Translations under genes and position numbers: made by a program
Shown here: piece after piece, positions 35,208 through 43,933 of the stretch
Layout: each line of letters opens with the position of its first letter
Position numbering within the stretch: the stretch's first letter is position 1
Notes under the pieces: generated by a model
Seen by the model: the letters and a program-made list of their open reading frames with translations, nothing else
The model's database searches: none
What the model was told of the DNA's origin: nothing
Source of the DNA: Candidatus Pantoea formicae
Lineage (GTDB): Bacteria; Pseudomonadota; Gammaproteobacteria; Enterobacterales; Enterobacteriaceae
Reading direction: 5' to 3'
Length of the DNA: 64,000 nt
NCBI RefSeq assembly: GCF_011752625.1
Contig: NZ_VWXD01000010.1
Location: 1 to 64,000 of the forward strand

Positions 35208-35626
35208 GTTCCCCTCCCAGCTGGAGCCGCAATGACGTCGAATGCAGCGGGGAAATGCTGTAGACGCCCCACGGGAAATTAACCAGCCACAGATGAATCG
35301 AATTGCATTGTTGTTATGCGAACCCGAGCGCGTCACCCAGACGGCAGTGGCACTCATTTTCAGTGTAGGAGATCTGTTCAATTTTTTTCCAGCGATGTTT
35401 TCGTTCACCGCGAGTGAATATCGCGATAGCGCTTGATCTTCCTCACAAGCGAGCCGCAGATTGCAGCATTTGTTAACAACTCTGGCTATACTCAAAGCAT
35501 AACAACATACGCCTGATGGCATAAATTATGGCTGGCGGCGCTTCATCGCCATTGTGCGCAAAGGACAACGCCTGCCGTGAAGGCAAACAACGGGTTGCCC
35601 CCAGAATCTTGAGAAGGAGTTTTATC
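35208..35626. promoter_or_regulatory. Divergent uspB/uspA control region
   Basis: 419 bases without a gene. It includes TATACT at 35487-35492 preceded by no convincing -35, and the AAGGAG ribosome site of uspA at 35614-35619. In E. coli this gap carries stress-responsive promoters for both genes. Individual sites are not assigned here. Confidence 0.45.
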
Positions 35627-36064
35627 ATGGCCTATAAACATATCCTGATTGCCGTAGACCTCTCCCCGGAAAGCCAGTTGCTGGTTGATAAAGCCGTTTC
35701 ACTGGCCCGCCCTTACGATGCAAAAATCTCGTTAATCCACGTTGATGTGAACTATTCAGACCTCTACACCGGGCTGATTGACGTTAACCTCGGTGATATG
35801 CAGAAGCGTATTTCTGAAGAAACGCATACTGCGCTGAAAGAGCTTTCAACCAATGCCGGTTATCCGATCAGTGAAACCCTGAGCGGCAGCGGCGACCTCG
35901 GCCAGGTGCTGGTGGATGCGATTAAGAAATATGAAGTGGATTTAGTGGTCTGTGGCCACCATCAGGATTTCTGGAGCAAGTTGATGTCATCCGCGCGCCA
36001 GCTGATCAATACCGTGCATATCGATATGCTGATTGTGCCGCTGCGTGACGAAGAAGACGAATAA
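35627..36064 (+). CDS. uspA: Universal stress protein A
   Basis: 145 residues from the ATG at 35627 (AAGGAG upstream). It begins MAYKHILIAVDLSPES, like E. coli UspA (144). It is a cytoplasmic dimeric Usp-fold protein induced on growth arrest and many stresses. It belongs to the UspA type that lacks the ATP-binding GxxGx9GS pattern (VVCGHHQDFWSKLMSSARQL at the corresponding place). Its original terminator has been split by a mobile element (36085-36444). Confidence 0.95.
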   Translation: MAYKHILIAVDLSPESQLLVDKAVSLARPYDAKISLIHVDVNYSDLYTGLIDVNLGDMQKRISEETHTALKELSTNAGYPISETLSGSGDLGQVLVDAIKKYEVDLVVCGHHQDFWSKLMSSARQLINTVHIDMLIVPLRDEEDE

Positions 36065-36072
36065 AAACAGGG
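36063..36072 (+). terminator. Left arm of the uspA/rsmJ terminator, separated by insertion
   Basis: AAAAACAGGG directly after the uspA stop. Its perfect partner CCCTGTTTTT is at 36455-36464, next to the rsmJ stop. Removing the intervening element and one copy of the 11-base duplication rebuilds a 10-bp stem with a 10-base loop and a T-run. Confidence 0.75.
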
Positions 36073-36116
36073 TCAGTAATGGCCTAATGCCTGGCAGTTA
36101 AGGTCCTGTTCTAATG

Positions 36117-36150
36117 AGGCCGCCATTTTCTAAAAATGGCGGCCTTTTCT
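36117..36150 (+). terminator. Terminator hairpin inside the IS4-like element
   Basis: A 13-bp perfect stem (36117-36129 with 36133-36145) around a 3-base loop, GC-rich at the base (AGGCCGCC/GGCGGCCT), then TTTTCTT. It lies 53 bases after the uspA stop and can replace the disrupted native terminator. Confidence 0.8.
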
Positions 36151-36215
36151 TATGCGCGTTTTGGTGCGGGCCACAGCGCCCTTTCCAACAGCGTAAACAG
36201 ATGCTAGCAAGCAGG

Positions 36216-36407
36216 CTGGTGCCGCTCTGGGGCTGGCATTTCGCAGCGCTGAACGGAATAAGGAAGCCAGGAGAGCCAGCATGGATGCTGGCGAAAGGTG
36301 CAGCCGGGACAGGGAAAGTCCCGTCTGCGCCGGTCCGTCAGGCTGACGAGTGAAGTGAAGGTACCGCGTCAGCGGCGCGAGGACCGCCAGCCCCAGAGCG
36401 GCACCAG
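36216..36407. repeat. Hairpin module A in the IS4-like element
   Basis: 192 bp bounded by a perfect 22-bp inverted repeat (36216-36237 with 36386-36407; begins CTGGTGCCGC, ends GCGGCACCAG). Inside are further hairpins, GCCAGCAT/ATGCTGGC and GGGAC/GTCCC. It is nearly identical, inverted, to module B at 43652-43843. It shares inner boundary sequences with module C (TTCGCAGCGCTGA at one side, a GAAGGyACCGCG block at the other). Confidence 0.85.
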
Positions 36408-36463
36408 ACTGCGTTATCACCTAATGCTTAACTGACAAGCATTACCAGTAATGGCCCTGTTTT

Positions 36464-37213
36464 TTAAACCAACGGCGGATAAATATCAAAGCGATGGCTT
36501 TTGGTGACCACCGCCGATTGGGTTGCCACTCCCGCTAACGGCGGCGCATAATCCGGGCGCTTCACCACGATGCGTTTCTTCGCCAGACGGCGAGCGGGTT
36601 CCAGCAACGCATCGGCATCCTCATCAGCCCCGACCAGCGACTGAAACACTCGCATCTCCTTCTTCACCATCGCGCTCTTTTGACGATGGGGATACATCGG
36701 GTCGAGGTACACCACATCCGGTGCAGGCGTGATATCACTTAACGCCTGTTGGCTCACCACATGCAGCAGCGTCAGGCGCTCGCGCAGCCAGCCACCGATC
36801 TCCGCATCTTCATAGCCACGACGTAAGCCATCATCCAGTAATGCTGCGACCACAGGATGACGCTCCAGCATGCGCACGCGACAGCCCAGTGCGGCTAGTA
36901 CAAACGCATCACGACCTAGACCTGCCGTCGCATCCACGACATCCGGCAGATAACCGCCTTTGATGCCCACCGCTTTCGCAACGGCTTCACCGCGACCGCC
37001 GCCAAACTTACGGCGATGCGCCATCGCACCCGTGACAAAATCCACGAAGATACCGCCTAGTTTAGGCTCATCCAGCTTACGCAGCTCAAGGCGATCCGGC
37101 GTCAGTACCAGCGCCATCAGCGCCTGATCGTCATGCTCCAGACCCCAGCGCTGCGCCAGATGTAATAAGGCGCCGTCTCCGGCGCCTGATTCATCGATTA
37201 AACCGATATTCAC
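36464..37213 (-). CDS. rsmJ: 16S rRNA (guanine1516-N2)-methyltransferase
   Basis: 249 residues, GTG start (NIGLIDESGAGDG), near-collinear with E. coli RsmJ (YhiQ). It methylates G1516 of 16S rRNA. The SAM-binding motif is DATAGLGRDAFVLA, and DPMYPHRQKSA corresponds to the catalytic Asp-Pro-Met-Tyr/Phe-Pro segment. It lies eight bases after prlC in the same direction, so the two are co-transcribed. The stop codon touches the right arm of the terminator formerly shared with uspA. E. coli has dtpB between uspA and rsmJ; here there is none. Confidence 0.95.
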   Translation of the reverse strand: MNIGLIDESGAGDGALLHLAQRWGLEHDDQALMALVLTPDRLELRKLDEPKLGGIFVDFVTGAMAHRRKFGGGRGEAVAKAVGIKGGYLPDVVDATAGLGRDAFVLAALGCRVRMLERHPVVAALLDDGLRRGYEDAEIGGWLRERLTLLHVVSQQALSDITPAPDVVYLDPMYPHRQKSAMVKKEMRVFQSLVGADEDADALLEPARRLAKKRIVVKRPDYAPPLAGVATQSAVVTKSHRFDIYPPLV

Positions 37214-37221
37214 AAGCAGGC

Positions 37222-39264
37222 TTATCCCTGAATTCCGTAGTGTTCCAGCATCGCATCTAGCTGCGGTTCACGGCCACGGAAGCGTTTGAACAGCTCCATG
37301 GGCTCTTCAGAACCACCGCGCGTCAGGATGTTATCGAGGAACGACTGGCCGGTTTCACGGTTGAAGATACCCTCTTCTTCAAAGCGGGAGTATGCATCTG
37401 CTGCCAGCACGTCAGCCCACAGATAGCTGTAGTAGCCCGCTGCATAACCGCCGGCGAAGACGTGGCTGAACGCATGCGGGAAGCGGCCCCATTCCGGGCT
37501 TGGCACCACGGCAACCTGCTTTTTCACTTCACGCAGGGTTTCGAGGATCTGCGCGCCTTTTTCCGGATTGAATTCGGTGTGCATGCGGAAATCGAACAGG
37601 CCGAACTCCAGTTGACGCAGGATAAACAGCGCCGCCTGATAGTTCTTCGCCGCCAGCATCTTATCCAACAGATCTTTCGGCAGCGGTTCGCCGGTTTCAT
37701 AGTGACCAGAGATAAACGCCAGCGCGTCCGGCTCCCAGCACCAGTTTTCCATAAACTGGCTTGGCAGTTCGACCGCATCCCATGGCACACCGCTGATGCC
37801 CGACACGCCCGGTGCTTCGATGCGCGTCAACATATGGTGCAGGCCATGACCAAACTCATGGAACAGCGTGGTGACTTCATCATGGGTGAACAGCGCGGGT
37901 TTGCCCTGCACTGGACGGTTGAAGTTACAGGTGAGGTACGCGACCGGCTTCTGCAGGCTGCCATCGGCTTTACGCATCTGACCGACGCAGTCATCCATCC
38001 ACGCCCCGCCACGCTTGTGCTCACGCGCATACAGGTCAAGGTAGAAACTGCCGCGCAGCTCGCCGCTTTCATCGAACAGGTCGAAGAAGCGCACGTCTGG
38101 GTGGTAAACATCGACGTCTTTACGCTCTTTGGCAGTAATGCCATAAATGCGTTTCACCACTTCAAACAGGCCACTCACCGCACGCTCTTCCGGGAAGTAC
38201 GGACGCAGTTGCTCATCGCTGATGGTGTACAGATGCTGTTTCTGCTTCTCGCCGTAGTAGGTGAGATCCCAGGGATTCATCTCATCAACGCCAAACTCTT
38301 TTTTGGCGAAGGCGCGCAGCTGCGCCAGCTCTTTTTCACCTTGCGGGCGTGCACGTTTGGCAAGACCGGTCAGGAAGTCGATAACCTGAGCCGGATTTTC
38401 CGCCATTTTGGTCGCCAGTGATTTGTGCGCGAAGGAGTCAAAGCCCAGCAGCTGTGCCAGTTCGTGACGCAATGCCAGCTCTTCAGCCATGATCGGGCCA
38501 TTATCCCATTTACCGGCGTTTGGACCCTGCTCAGAAGCACGCGTTGAATAGGCGCGGTACATCTCTTCACGCAGCGCCGCGTTGTCGCAGTAGGTCATCA
38601 CCGGCAGGTAGCTTGGAATATCCAGCGTCAGCAACCAGCCTTCTTGCTCTTTGGCTTCCGCCTGCGCTTTTGCCGCCGCCAGCGCGCTTTCCGGCATACC
38701 CGCCAGATCCGCTTCGTCGGTGATCAGCTTGCTCCAACCCATGGTGGCATCGAGCACGTTGTTGCTGTAAGTCGAACCCAGTTCAGACAGACGCGCCGCG
38801 ATTTCGCCATAGCGTTTCTGCTTCTCTTTATCGAGGCCGATACCGGAGAGTTCGAAATCACGCAGTGCGTTATCCACCGCTTTCTTCTGGGCGATATCCA
38901 GCGCCGCATAGCTGTCGCCCTGCTTCAGATTGCGGTAAGCCTGATACAAGCCTTCATGTTGGCCTACCCAAGTGCTGTATTCGGACAGCAGCGGCAACGT
39001 CTGCTCATAGGCTTCACGCAGTTCCGGGCTGTTCTTCACCGAGTTGAGATGGCTCACCGGCGAGAAAATACGGCTCAGACGGTCATCCACTTCGGCCAGT
39101 GGCTGCACTAAATTGTCCCAAGTGTAAGGTGCACCCTGTGCCACAACGCGTTCAACTTCAGCGCGGCAGTTGTTCAACGCTTCAGTCACAGCGGGAACCA
39201 CGTGCTCAGGTTTAATCGCGGAAAACGGCGGTAGCGTGTAAGGGGTGAGTAACGGATTGGTCAT
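37222..39264 (-). CDS. prlC: Oligopeptidase A
   Basis: 680 residues, the same length as E. coli PrlC/OpdA. It is an M3-family zinc metallopeptidase that degrades peptides and cleaved signal peptides in the cytoplasm. The zinc motif is HEFGHGLHH (HExxH) with the downstream Glu in ESGIS-type context (GVSGISGVPWDAVELPSQFMEN). It is first in a prlC-rsmJ pair running left and divergent from rlmJ. Confidence 0.96.
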   Translation of the reverse strand: MTNPLLTPYTLPPFSAIKPEHVVPAVTEALNNCRAEVERVVAQGAPYTWDNLVQPLAEVDDRLSRIFSPVSHLNSVKNSPELREAYEQTLPLLSEYSTWVGQHEGLYQAYRNLKQGDSYAALDIAQKKAVDNALRDFELSGIGLDKEKQKRYGEIAARLSELGSTYSNNVLDATMGWSKLITDEADLAGMPESALAAAKAQAEAKEQEGWLLTLDIPSYLPVMTYCDNAALREEMYRAYSTRASEQGPNAGKWDNGPIMAEELALRHELAQLLGFDSFAHKSLATKMAENPAQVIDFLTGLAKRARPQGEKELAQLRAFAKKEFGVDEMNPWDLTYYGEKQKQHLYTISDEQLRPYFPEERAVSGLFEVVKRIYGITAKERKDVDVYHPDVRFFDLFDESGELRGSFYLDLYAREHKRGGAWMDDCVGQMRKADGSLQKPVAYLTCNFNRPVQGKPALFTHDEVTTLFHEFGHGLHHMLTRIEAPGVSGISGVPWDAVELPSQFMENWCWEPDALAFISGHYETGEPLPKDLLDKMLAAKNYQAALFILRQLEFGLFDFRMHTEFNPEKGAQILETLREVKKQVAVVPSPEWGRFPHAFSHVFAGGYAAGYYSYLWADVLAADAYSRFEEEGIFNRETGQSFLDNILTRGGSEEPMELFKRFRGREPQLDAMLEHYGIQG

Positions 39265-39486
39265 AAGCGCAGTCCTTTCTTCATAGAGTTCGGGCGCGAG
39301 GTTTCGCGCGACGCAATGTTTCTAACATGCGGTCAGAAAGCAGGAAAATCAATGCTACTAAGGATGGACCGACGAAGAAAAAAGCGCGAGCGCCAAAACG
39401 TCAGCAATTTTTACGCAGCGCGGCTATAATCGCGCCACACACGATGTTTTTATCTCCCTTGATCCAACCGCGGACCCCTCTTTTTT

Positions 39487-40329
39487 ATGCTGAGTTATCG
39501 CCACAGTTTTCATGCCGGCAACCATGCCGACGTGCTCAAACATACCGTTGAAAGCCTGATCCTCACCGCCCTGATGGAGAAGGAAAAACCGTTTCTCTAT
39601 CTGGATACGCATGCGGGTGCCGGACGTTACCAGCTGAGCGGTGAGCACGCCGAGCGTACCGGTGAATATCTGGAAGGCATCGGCCGCATCTGGCAGCAGC
39701 CGGACGCGCCTGAACTGCTGAAACCGTATCTCTCTGCGGTGCGCAACCTCAACCCGCATGGCACGCTGCGCTACTATCCAGGCTCACCGCTGATCGCGCG
39801 CTACCTGCTACGCGAAGAAGACAAGCTGGAGCTGACCGAGCTGCACTCAAGCGACTATCCGCTGCTGCGTAATGAGTTCAATAAAGATGCGCGCGCACGC
39901 GTTGCACGTGGTGATGGCTATCAACAGTTGAAAGCCAAACTGCCTCCGCAGAGCCGTCGTGGTCTGATTCTGATCGATCCGCCGTACGAAATGAAAAGCG
40001 ATTATCAGGACGTGGTGAAAGGCATTCAGGAAGGTTACAAACGCTTTGCCACCGGTGTGTACGCGCTGTGGTATCCGGTGGTGCTGCGCCAGCAAATCAA
40101 ACACATGATTAAAGACCTGGAAGCCAGCAACATCCGCAACATTCTGCAGATTGAACTGGCGGTGCGTCCGGACAGCGATCAGCGCGGCATGACTGCATCG
40201 GGCATGATCGTCATTAACCCGCCGTGGAAGCTGAAAGCGCAGATGGAAGAGCTGCTGCCGTGGCTGCATCAGAAGCTGGTTCCAGCTGGCACCGGCCACT
40301 ACAGCGTGACGCAGATCGTTCCAGAATAA
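39487..40329 (+). CDS. rlmJ: 23S rRNA (adenine2030-N6)-methyltransferase
   Basis: 280 residues, E. coli RlmJ length. It begins MLSYRHSFHAGNHADVLKH, a hallmark of the family. The class I SAM fold carries the N6-adenine motif IDPPYE (around residue 164, DPPY type) and the SAM-site segment LDTHAGAGRY. It modifies A2030 of 23S rRNA. Divergent from prlC. In E. coli gor follows directly. Here two other genes intervene. Confidence 0.95.
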   Translation: MLSYRHSFHAGNHADVLKHTVESLILTALMEKEKPFLYLDTHAGAGRYQLSGEHAERTGEYLEGIGRIWQQPDAPELLKPYLSAVRNLNPHGTLRYYPGSPLIARYLLREEDKLELTELHSSDYPLLRNEFNKDARARVARGDGYQQLKAKLPPQSRRGLILIDPPYEMKSDYQDVVKGIQEGYKRFATGVYALWYPVVLRQQIKHMIKDLEASNIRNILQIELAVRPDSDQRGMTASGMIVINPPWKLKAQMEELLPWLHQKLVPAGTGHYSVTQIVPE

Positions 40330-40391
40330 CCGGCTTGTTGGGTGCGGCTCCTGGGCCGCTCTTTGCCGTTGCCCTTCTAAGGACACTCTTT

Positions 40392-41207
40392 ATGTGGATC
40401 ATTCTGGCTGGCGCACTCACTGTGCTGTCGCCTGCCAAACGCCTTGCCGTACTACTGCTGTTATTGGCGACGATAATGGGCTTGTTCCAGGATGTGCTGG
40501 ACTGGCCTGCTCTCGCCATTTTAGGTGCCATCGCTTTGCTGGCGTGGGTACGCGTGGAGAATCCCACCAACCGTGCCGTGCTGCTCATCAGCGAGACGTT
40601 GCTGGTGCTGATTGCCGGCGGCCTGTTCCTGCATCTGCTGCCGGGCTTTAACAACCTGCGCCAGATCGAGGAAATGCAGGTTGGCCCCCATAGCCAGCCT
40701 TTTAGCTTCTACTACAACTTCGATAAAGCGCTGATTCCTTTTGTGCTGCTGGCCGCATTGCCCACGCTGTTTCGCACGCAGAAGTTTCCTGCGCCGCACA
40801 AGATTCTGTGGCTGCTGTTACTGGCGGCGATCCCGCTGCTGCTGTACGTCGCCGTGCTACTGGGTGGACTGGCGATTGAGCCACACTGGCCGGACTGGCT
40901 CGGCAGTTTTATGCTGGCAAACCTGTTCTTTGTCTCGCTGGCAGAAGAAGCGTTCTTCCGCGGCTATGTGCAACAGCGCCTGCGCCAGAAAATTGGCAGC
41001 GTGGCGGCGCTGTTGATTGCGTCAGTGCTGTTTGGACTGGCACATTTCCCTGGCGGGATGATGTTAGTGGTCTTCGCGACTCTGGCCGGATTGATTTACG
41101 GCCTGGCGTGGCACTGGAGCGGGCGCGTATGGGTCGCCACCGGCGTCCACTTCCTGTTCAACATGACGCACCTGCTGTTCTTCACCTATCCGGCGTTGCA
41201 GCACTAA
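40392..41207 (+). CDS. CPBP-family intramembrane metalloprotease
   Basis: 271 residues from the ATG at 40392 (AAGGA upstream). Longer in-frame starts run back into rlmJ. About eight hydrophobic segments. The CPBP (CAAX protease/bacteriocin-processing) motifs are EEAFFRGYVQQRL (EExxxR, from about 185), FGLAHFPGG and HFLFNMTH (HxxxN). Members are membrane glutamyl proteases, some acting as bacteriocin self-immunity proteins. The role here is unknown. It is 62 bases after rlmJ in the same direction. Its stop overlaps convergent rnz by four bases. Confidence 0.88.
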   Translation: MWIILAGALTVLSPAKRLAVLLLLLATIMGLFQDVLDWPALAILGAIALLAWVRVENPTNRAVLLISETLLVLIAGGLFLHLLPGFNNLRQIEEMQVGPHSQPFSFYYNFDKALIPFVLLAALPTLFRTQKFPAPHKILWLLLLAAIPLLLYVAVLLGGLAIEPHWPDWLGSFMLANLFFVSLAEEAFFRGYVQQRLRQKIGSVAALLIASVLFGLAHFPGGMMLVVFATLAGLIYGLAWHWSGRVWVATGVHFLFNMTHLLFFTYPALQH

Positions 41208-42115
41208 ATTTCGAACACTGCAAAATCACGTGCCAGCTCGGTCGCAGCAAACACCGACTGGCACTCCGCCAGCAATCTCTCCCGGTCACTCGATACATAG
41301 CGCGAGCTAAAGTGCGTGGCAATCATGCGTTTCGCCCCCGCCTGCTTTGCCACTTCTGCAGCCTGATGAGTGGTGGAGTGGCCGCGCCCATTGGCTTTCT
41401 CCGCCAGCGATGCCTCAAGGGTGGTTTCGTGCACCATCACATCAGCCTGGGCTGCCAGTTGCAGCGCCACCTCGGTGGGGCCAGTATCACCGAATATCGC
41501 CACCACTTTGCCCTTGGTCGCGGGACCGAGATACTCCGCGCCATTAATCTCACGCCCATCCTCCAACTGGATGCGTTTGCCCTCTTTCAAATCCTGATAC
41601 CAGGGACCACGCGGCACGCCCTCTGCTTTCAGGCGAGGTGCATCAAGAAAGCCCGGTTTGTCATGCTGCTCAATGCGATAGCCATAACACTCCACCACAT
41701 GATTCATTGGATAGGCTGTCACGCGGAACTCGCCATCATCCAGGACTTCGCCCGCTTCAATTTCGACAATCTCCAGTGGAAAGCCAGTGTAAGAACCACT
41801 GAGGCTGAGTGCCGTCTCGATAAACTGTTTGATGCCTTTCGGACCATATATCGTCATCGGTTCCAGCAGCCCGGCCATTGAGCGGCTGGTGAGCAAACCC
41901 GGCAGGCCAAAAATGTGGTCACCGTGCAGATGGGTAATAAAGATTTTTTCCAGCTTGCTCGGCTTGAGTGCAGAGCGCATAAACTGGTGCTGAGTGGCTT
42001 CGCCGCAGTCGAACAGCCAGGTGTCGCCCCGTTTCGACAGCGTCAGTGCAATCGCCGTGACGTTACGTTGCAGGCTCGGCGCACCCGCGCCGGTGCCGAG
42101 AAAAGTCAGATGCAT
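41204..42115 (-). CDS. rnz: Ribonuclease Z / ribonuclease BN
   Basis: 303 residues from the ATG at 42113-42115 (MHLTFLGTGAGAPS). Another in-frame ATG 12 bases earlier is possible. It is a beta-lactamase-fold endoribonuclease that processes tRNA 3' ends. The zinc motif is THLHGDHIFG, with further ligands in MNHVVE, FGDTGPT and ATHFSSRY. Length and sequence match E. coli ElaC/Rnz (305). It sits between the CPBP gene and gor, a placement different from the E. coli elaC locus. Confidence 0.94.
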   Translation of the reverse strand: MHLTFLGTGAGAPSLQRNVTAIALTLSKRGDTWLFDCGEATQHQFMRSALKPSKLEKIFITHLHGDHIFGLPGLLTSRSMAGLLEPMTIYGPKGIKQFIETALSLSGSYTGFPLEIVEIEAGEVLDDGEFRVTAYPMNHVVECYGYRIEQHDKPGFLDAPRLKAEGVPRGPWYQDLKEGKRIQLEDGREINGAEYLGPATKGKVVAIFGDTGPTEVALQLAAQADVMVHETTLEASLAEKANGRGHSTTHQAAEVAKQAGAKRMIATHFSSRYVSSDRERLLAECQSVFAATELARDFAVFEI

Positions 42116-42240
42116 AATGTCTTCCATGTTAGCGGAACGTAGATTTAACCCTATCATAATCATAGGCTGAACCTTTGCGCGGCTTACGCAAGCAGCGTTA
42201 CACTCTATGCCAATTTTCTTCCAACAGATGGACACAACGG

Positions 42241-43593
42241 ATGACCAGACATTTTGACTACCTCGCCATCGGCGGCGGCAGCGGCGGTATCGCCTCGATT
42301 AACCGTGCAGCGATGCATGGCCAGAAGTGCGCGCTGATTGAAGCCAAAGAGCTGGGCGGCACCTGTGTCAACGTCGGCTGCGTGCCGAAAAAAGTGATGT
42401 GGCATGCCGCGCAGATTGCCGAAGCCATCCACTTGTATGGCCCCGATTACGGTTTCGATACCACCGTGAACCACTTTGACTGGTCAGTGCTGGTGAAAAA
42501 CCGCAGCGCCTATATCGACCGCATTCACACCTCGTACGATAACGTGCTGGGTAAAAACAACGTTGAAGTGATCAAAGGCTTCGCACGCTTTATTGATGCC
42601 AACACCGTGGAAGTGAACGGCGAAACCATCACGGCCGATCACATCCTGATCGCCACCGGCGGCCGTCCAAGCCATCCTAAAGTGCCTGGCGCGGAATACG
42701 GTATCGACTCTGACGGCTTCTTTGAACTGGATGCACTGCCGAAGCGTGTAGCGGTAGTGGGCGCAGGGTATATCGCGGTGGAGTTGGCCGGTGTGGTCAA
42801 CGCACTGGGTGCCGAAACCCATCTGTTTGTACGCAAACACGCGCCGCTGCGCAGCTTCGATCCGCTGATTGTCGATACGCTGGTAGAAGTGATGCAGGCC
42901 GAAGGCCCAACGCTGCATACTGAGTCGATTCCAAAAGCGGTGATCAAGAACGCCGACGGCAGCCTGACGCTGCAACTGGAAAGCGGTCATGATCAAACCG
43001 TTGATTGCCTGGTGTGGGCGATTGGTCGCGAACCGGCTACCGATAATCTCAATCTGTCCGTGACTGGCGTGGCGCTGAACGAAAAAGGCTATATCAACGT
43101 TGATAAGTTCCAGAACACTAACGTGAAAGGCATTTATGCCGTCGGTGACAACACCGGTGCCGTGGAGTTGACGCCAGTGGCCGTCGCCGCAGGGCGTCGT
43201 TTGTCAGAGCGCCTGTTCAACAACAAGCCCGACGAGCATCTGGATTACAGCAATGTGCCAACCGTGGTATTCACCCATCCACCGATTGGTACCGTTGGTT
43301 TGACCGAACCACAGGCACGTGAGCAGTACGGCGACGACCAGGTGAAAGTATATAAATCTTCCTTCACCGCGATGTACACCGCCGTCACCCAGCATCGCCA
43401 GCCGTGCCGCATGAAGCTGGTATGTGTCGGCCCGGAAGAGAAGATTGTCGGCATTCACGGTATCGGTAACGGTATGGATGAGATGCTGCAAGGCTTCGCA
43501 GTGGCACTGAAGATGGGCGCTACCAAGAAAGATTTCGACAACACCGTGGCGATTCATCCGACGGCGGCGGAAGAGTTTGTTACCATGCGTTGA
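42241..43593 (+). CDS. gor: Glutathione reductase
   Basis: 450 residues from the ATG at 42241 (MTRHFDYLAIGGGSGG), as in E. coli Gor. It is a cytoplasmic FAD enzyme that reduces oxidised glutathione with NADPH. FAD motif GGGSGG, redox disulfide GGTCVNVGCVPKK, NADPH fold GAGYIAVELAGV and the C-terminal His/Glu pair in HPTAAEEFVTMR are present. A second copy of the IS4-like element starts 21 bases after its stop. Confidence 0.96.
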   Translation: MTRHFDYLAIGGGSGGIASINRAAMHGQKCALIEAKELGGTCVNVGCVPKKVMWHAAQIAEAIHLYGPDYGFDTTVNHFDWSVLVKNRSAYIDRIHTSYDNVLGKNNVEVIKGFARFIDANTVEVNGETITADHILIATGGRPSHPKVPGAEYGIDSDGFFELDALPKRVAVVGAGYIAVELAGVVNALGAETHLFVRKHAPLRSFDPLIVDTLVEVMQAEGPTLHTESIPKAVIKNADGSLTLQLESGHDQTVDCLVWAIGREPATDNLNLSVTGVALNEKGYINVDKFQNTNVKGIYAVGDNTGAVELTPVAVAAGRRLSERLFNNKPDEHLDYSNVPTVVFTHPPIGTVGLTEPQAREQYGDDQVKVYKSSFTAMYTAVTQHRQPCRMKLVCVGPEEKIVGIHGIGNGMDEMLQGFAVALKMGATKKDFDNTVAIHPTAAEEFVTMR

Positions 43594-43651
43594 TGAATGG
43601 GGCGGCATTTGCCGTAATGCTTGTCAGTTAAGCATGTGGTGATAACGCAGT

Positions 43652-43843
43652 CTGGTGCCGCTCTGGGGCTGGCGGTCCTCGCGCCGCTGACGCGGCACCT
43701 TCACTTCACTCGTCAGCCTGACGGACCGGCGCAGACGGGACTTTCCCTGTCCCGGCTGCACCTTTCGCCAGCATCCATGCTGGCTCTCCTGGCTTCCTTA
43801 TTCCGTTCAGCGCTGCGAAATGCCAGCCCCAGAGCGGCACCAG
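43652..43843. repeat. Hairpin module B (inverted copy of module A)
   Basis: 192 bp with the same 22-bp perfect inverted-repeat ends as module A (43652-43673, 43822-43843). It differs from module A at only one position that I could see (a G/A in the GAAGGyACCGCG block). Confidence 0.85.
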
Positions 43844-43933
43844 CCTGCTTGCTAACATCCGTGTACGCTGTTTGAAAGGGCACGATGACTCAGGCGATAG
43901 CGCTTTTACTGCCACAAAGGGCACAGTGTCTGA

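Larger units (their letters stand above)
36074..36456. mobile_element. Non-autonomous IS4-like element (copy 1) with target duplication
   Basis: Element 36085-36444. The ends are TAATGCCTGGCAGTTAAG (36085) and, inverted, TAATGCTTGTCAGTTAAG (36427-36444), matching each other at 16 of 18 positions and resembling the recalled IS4 ends. The 11-base sequence CAGTAATGGCC lies on both sides (36074-36084 and 36446-36456), the duplication size of IS4-family insertions. At about 360 bp it encodes no transposase. It contains a terminator hairpin (36117-36145) and a 192-bp hairpin module (36216-36407). Confidence 0.8.

Noticed and set aside
35208..35522. N-terminal extension of UspB to 216 residues
   Set aside because: The extension lies in the divergent promoter gap. 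The start at 35207 gives exactly the known UspB length and has a strong ribosome site.
36114..36420. Open frames inside the IS4-like element (and the matching ones at 43621-44210)
   Set aside because: The hairpin modules are GC-rich and self-complementary, which keeps frames open. No ribosome sites and no transposase motifs were seen.
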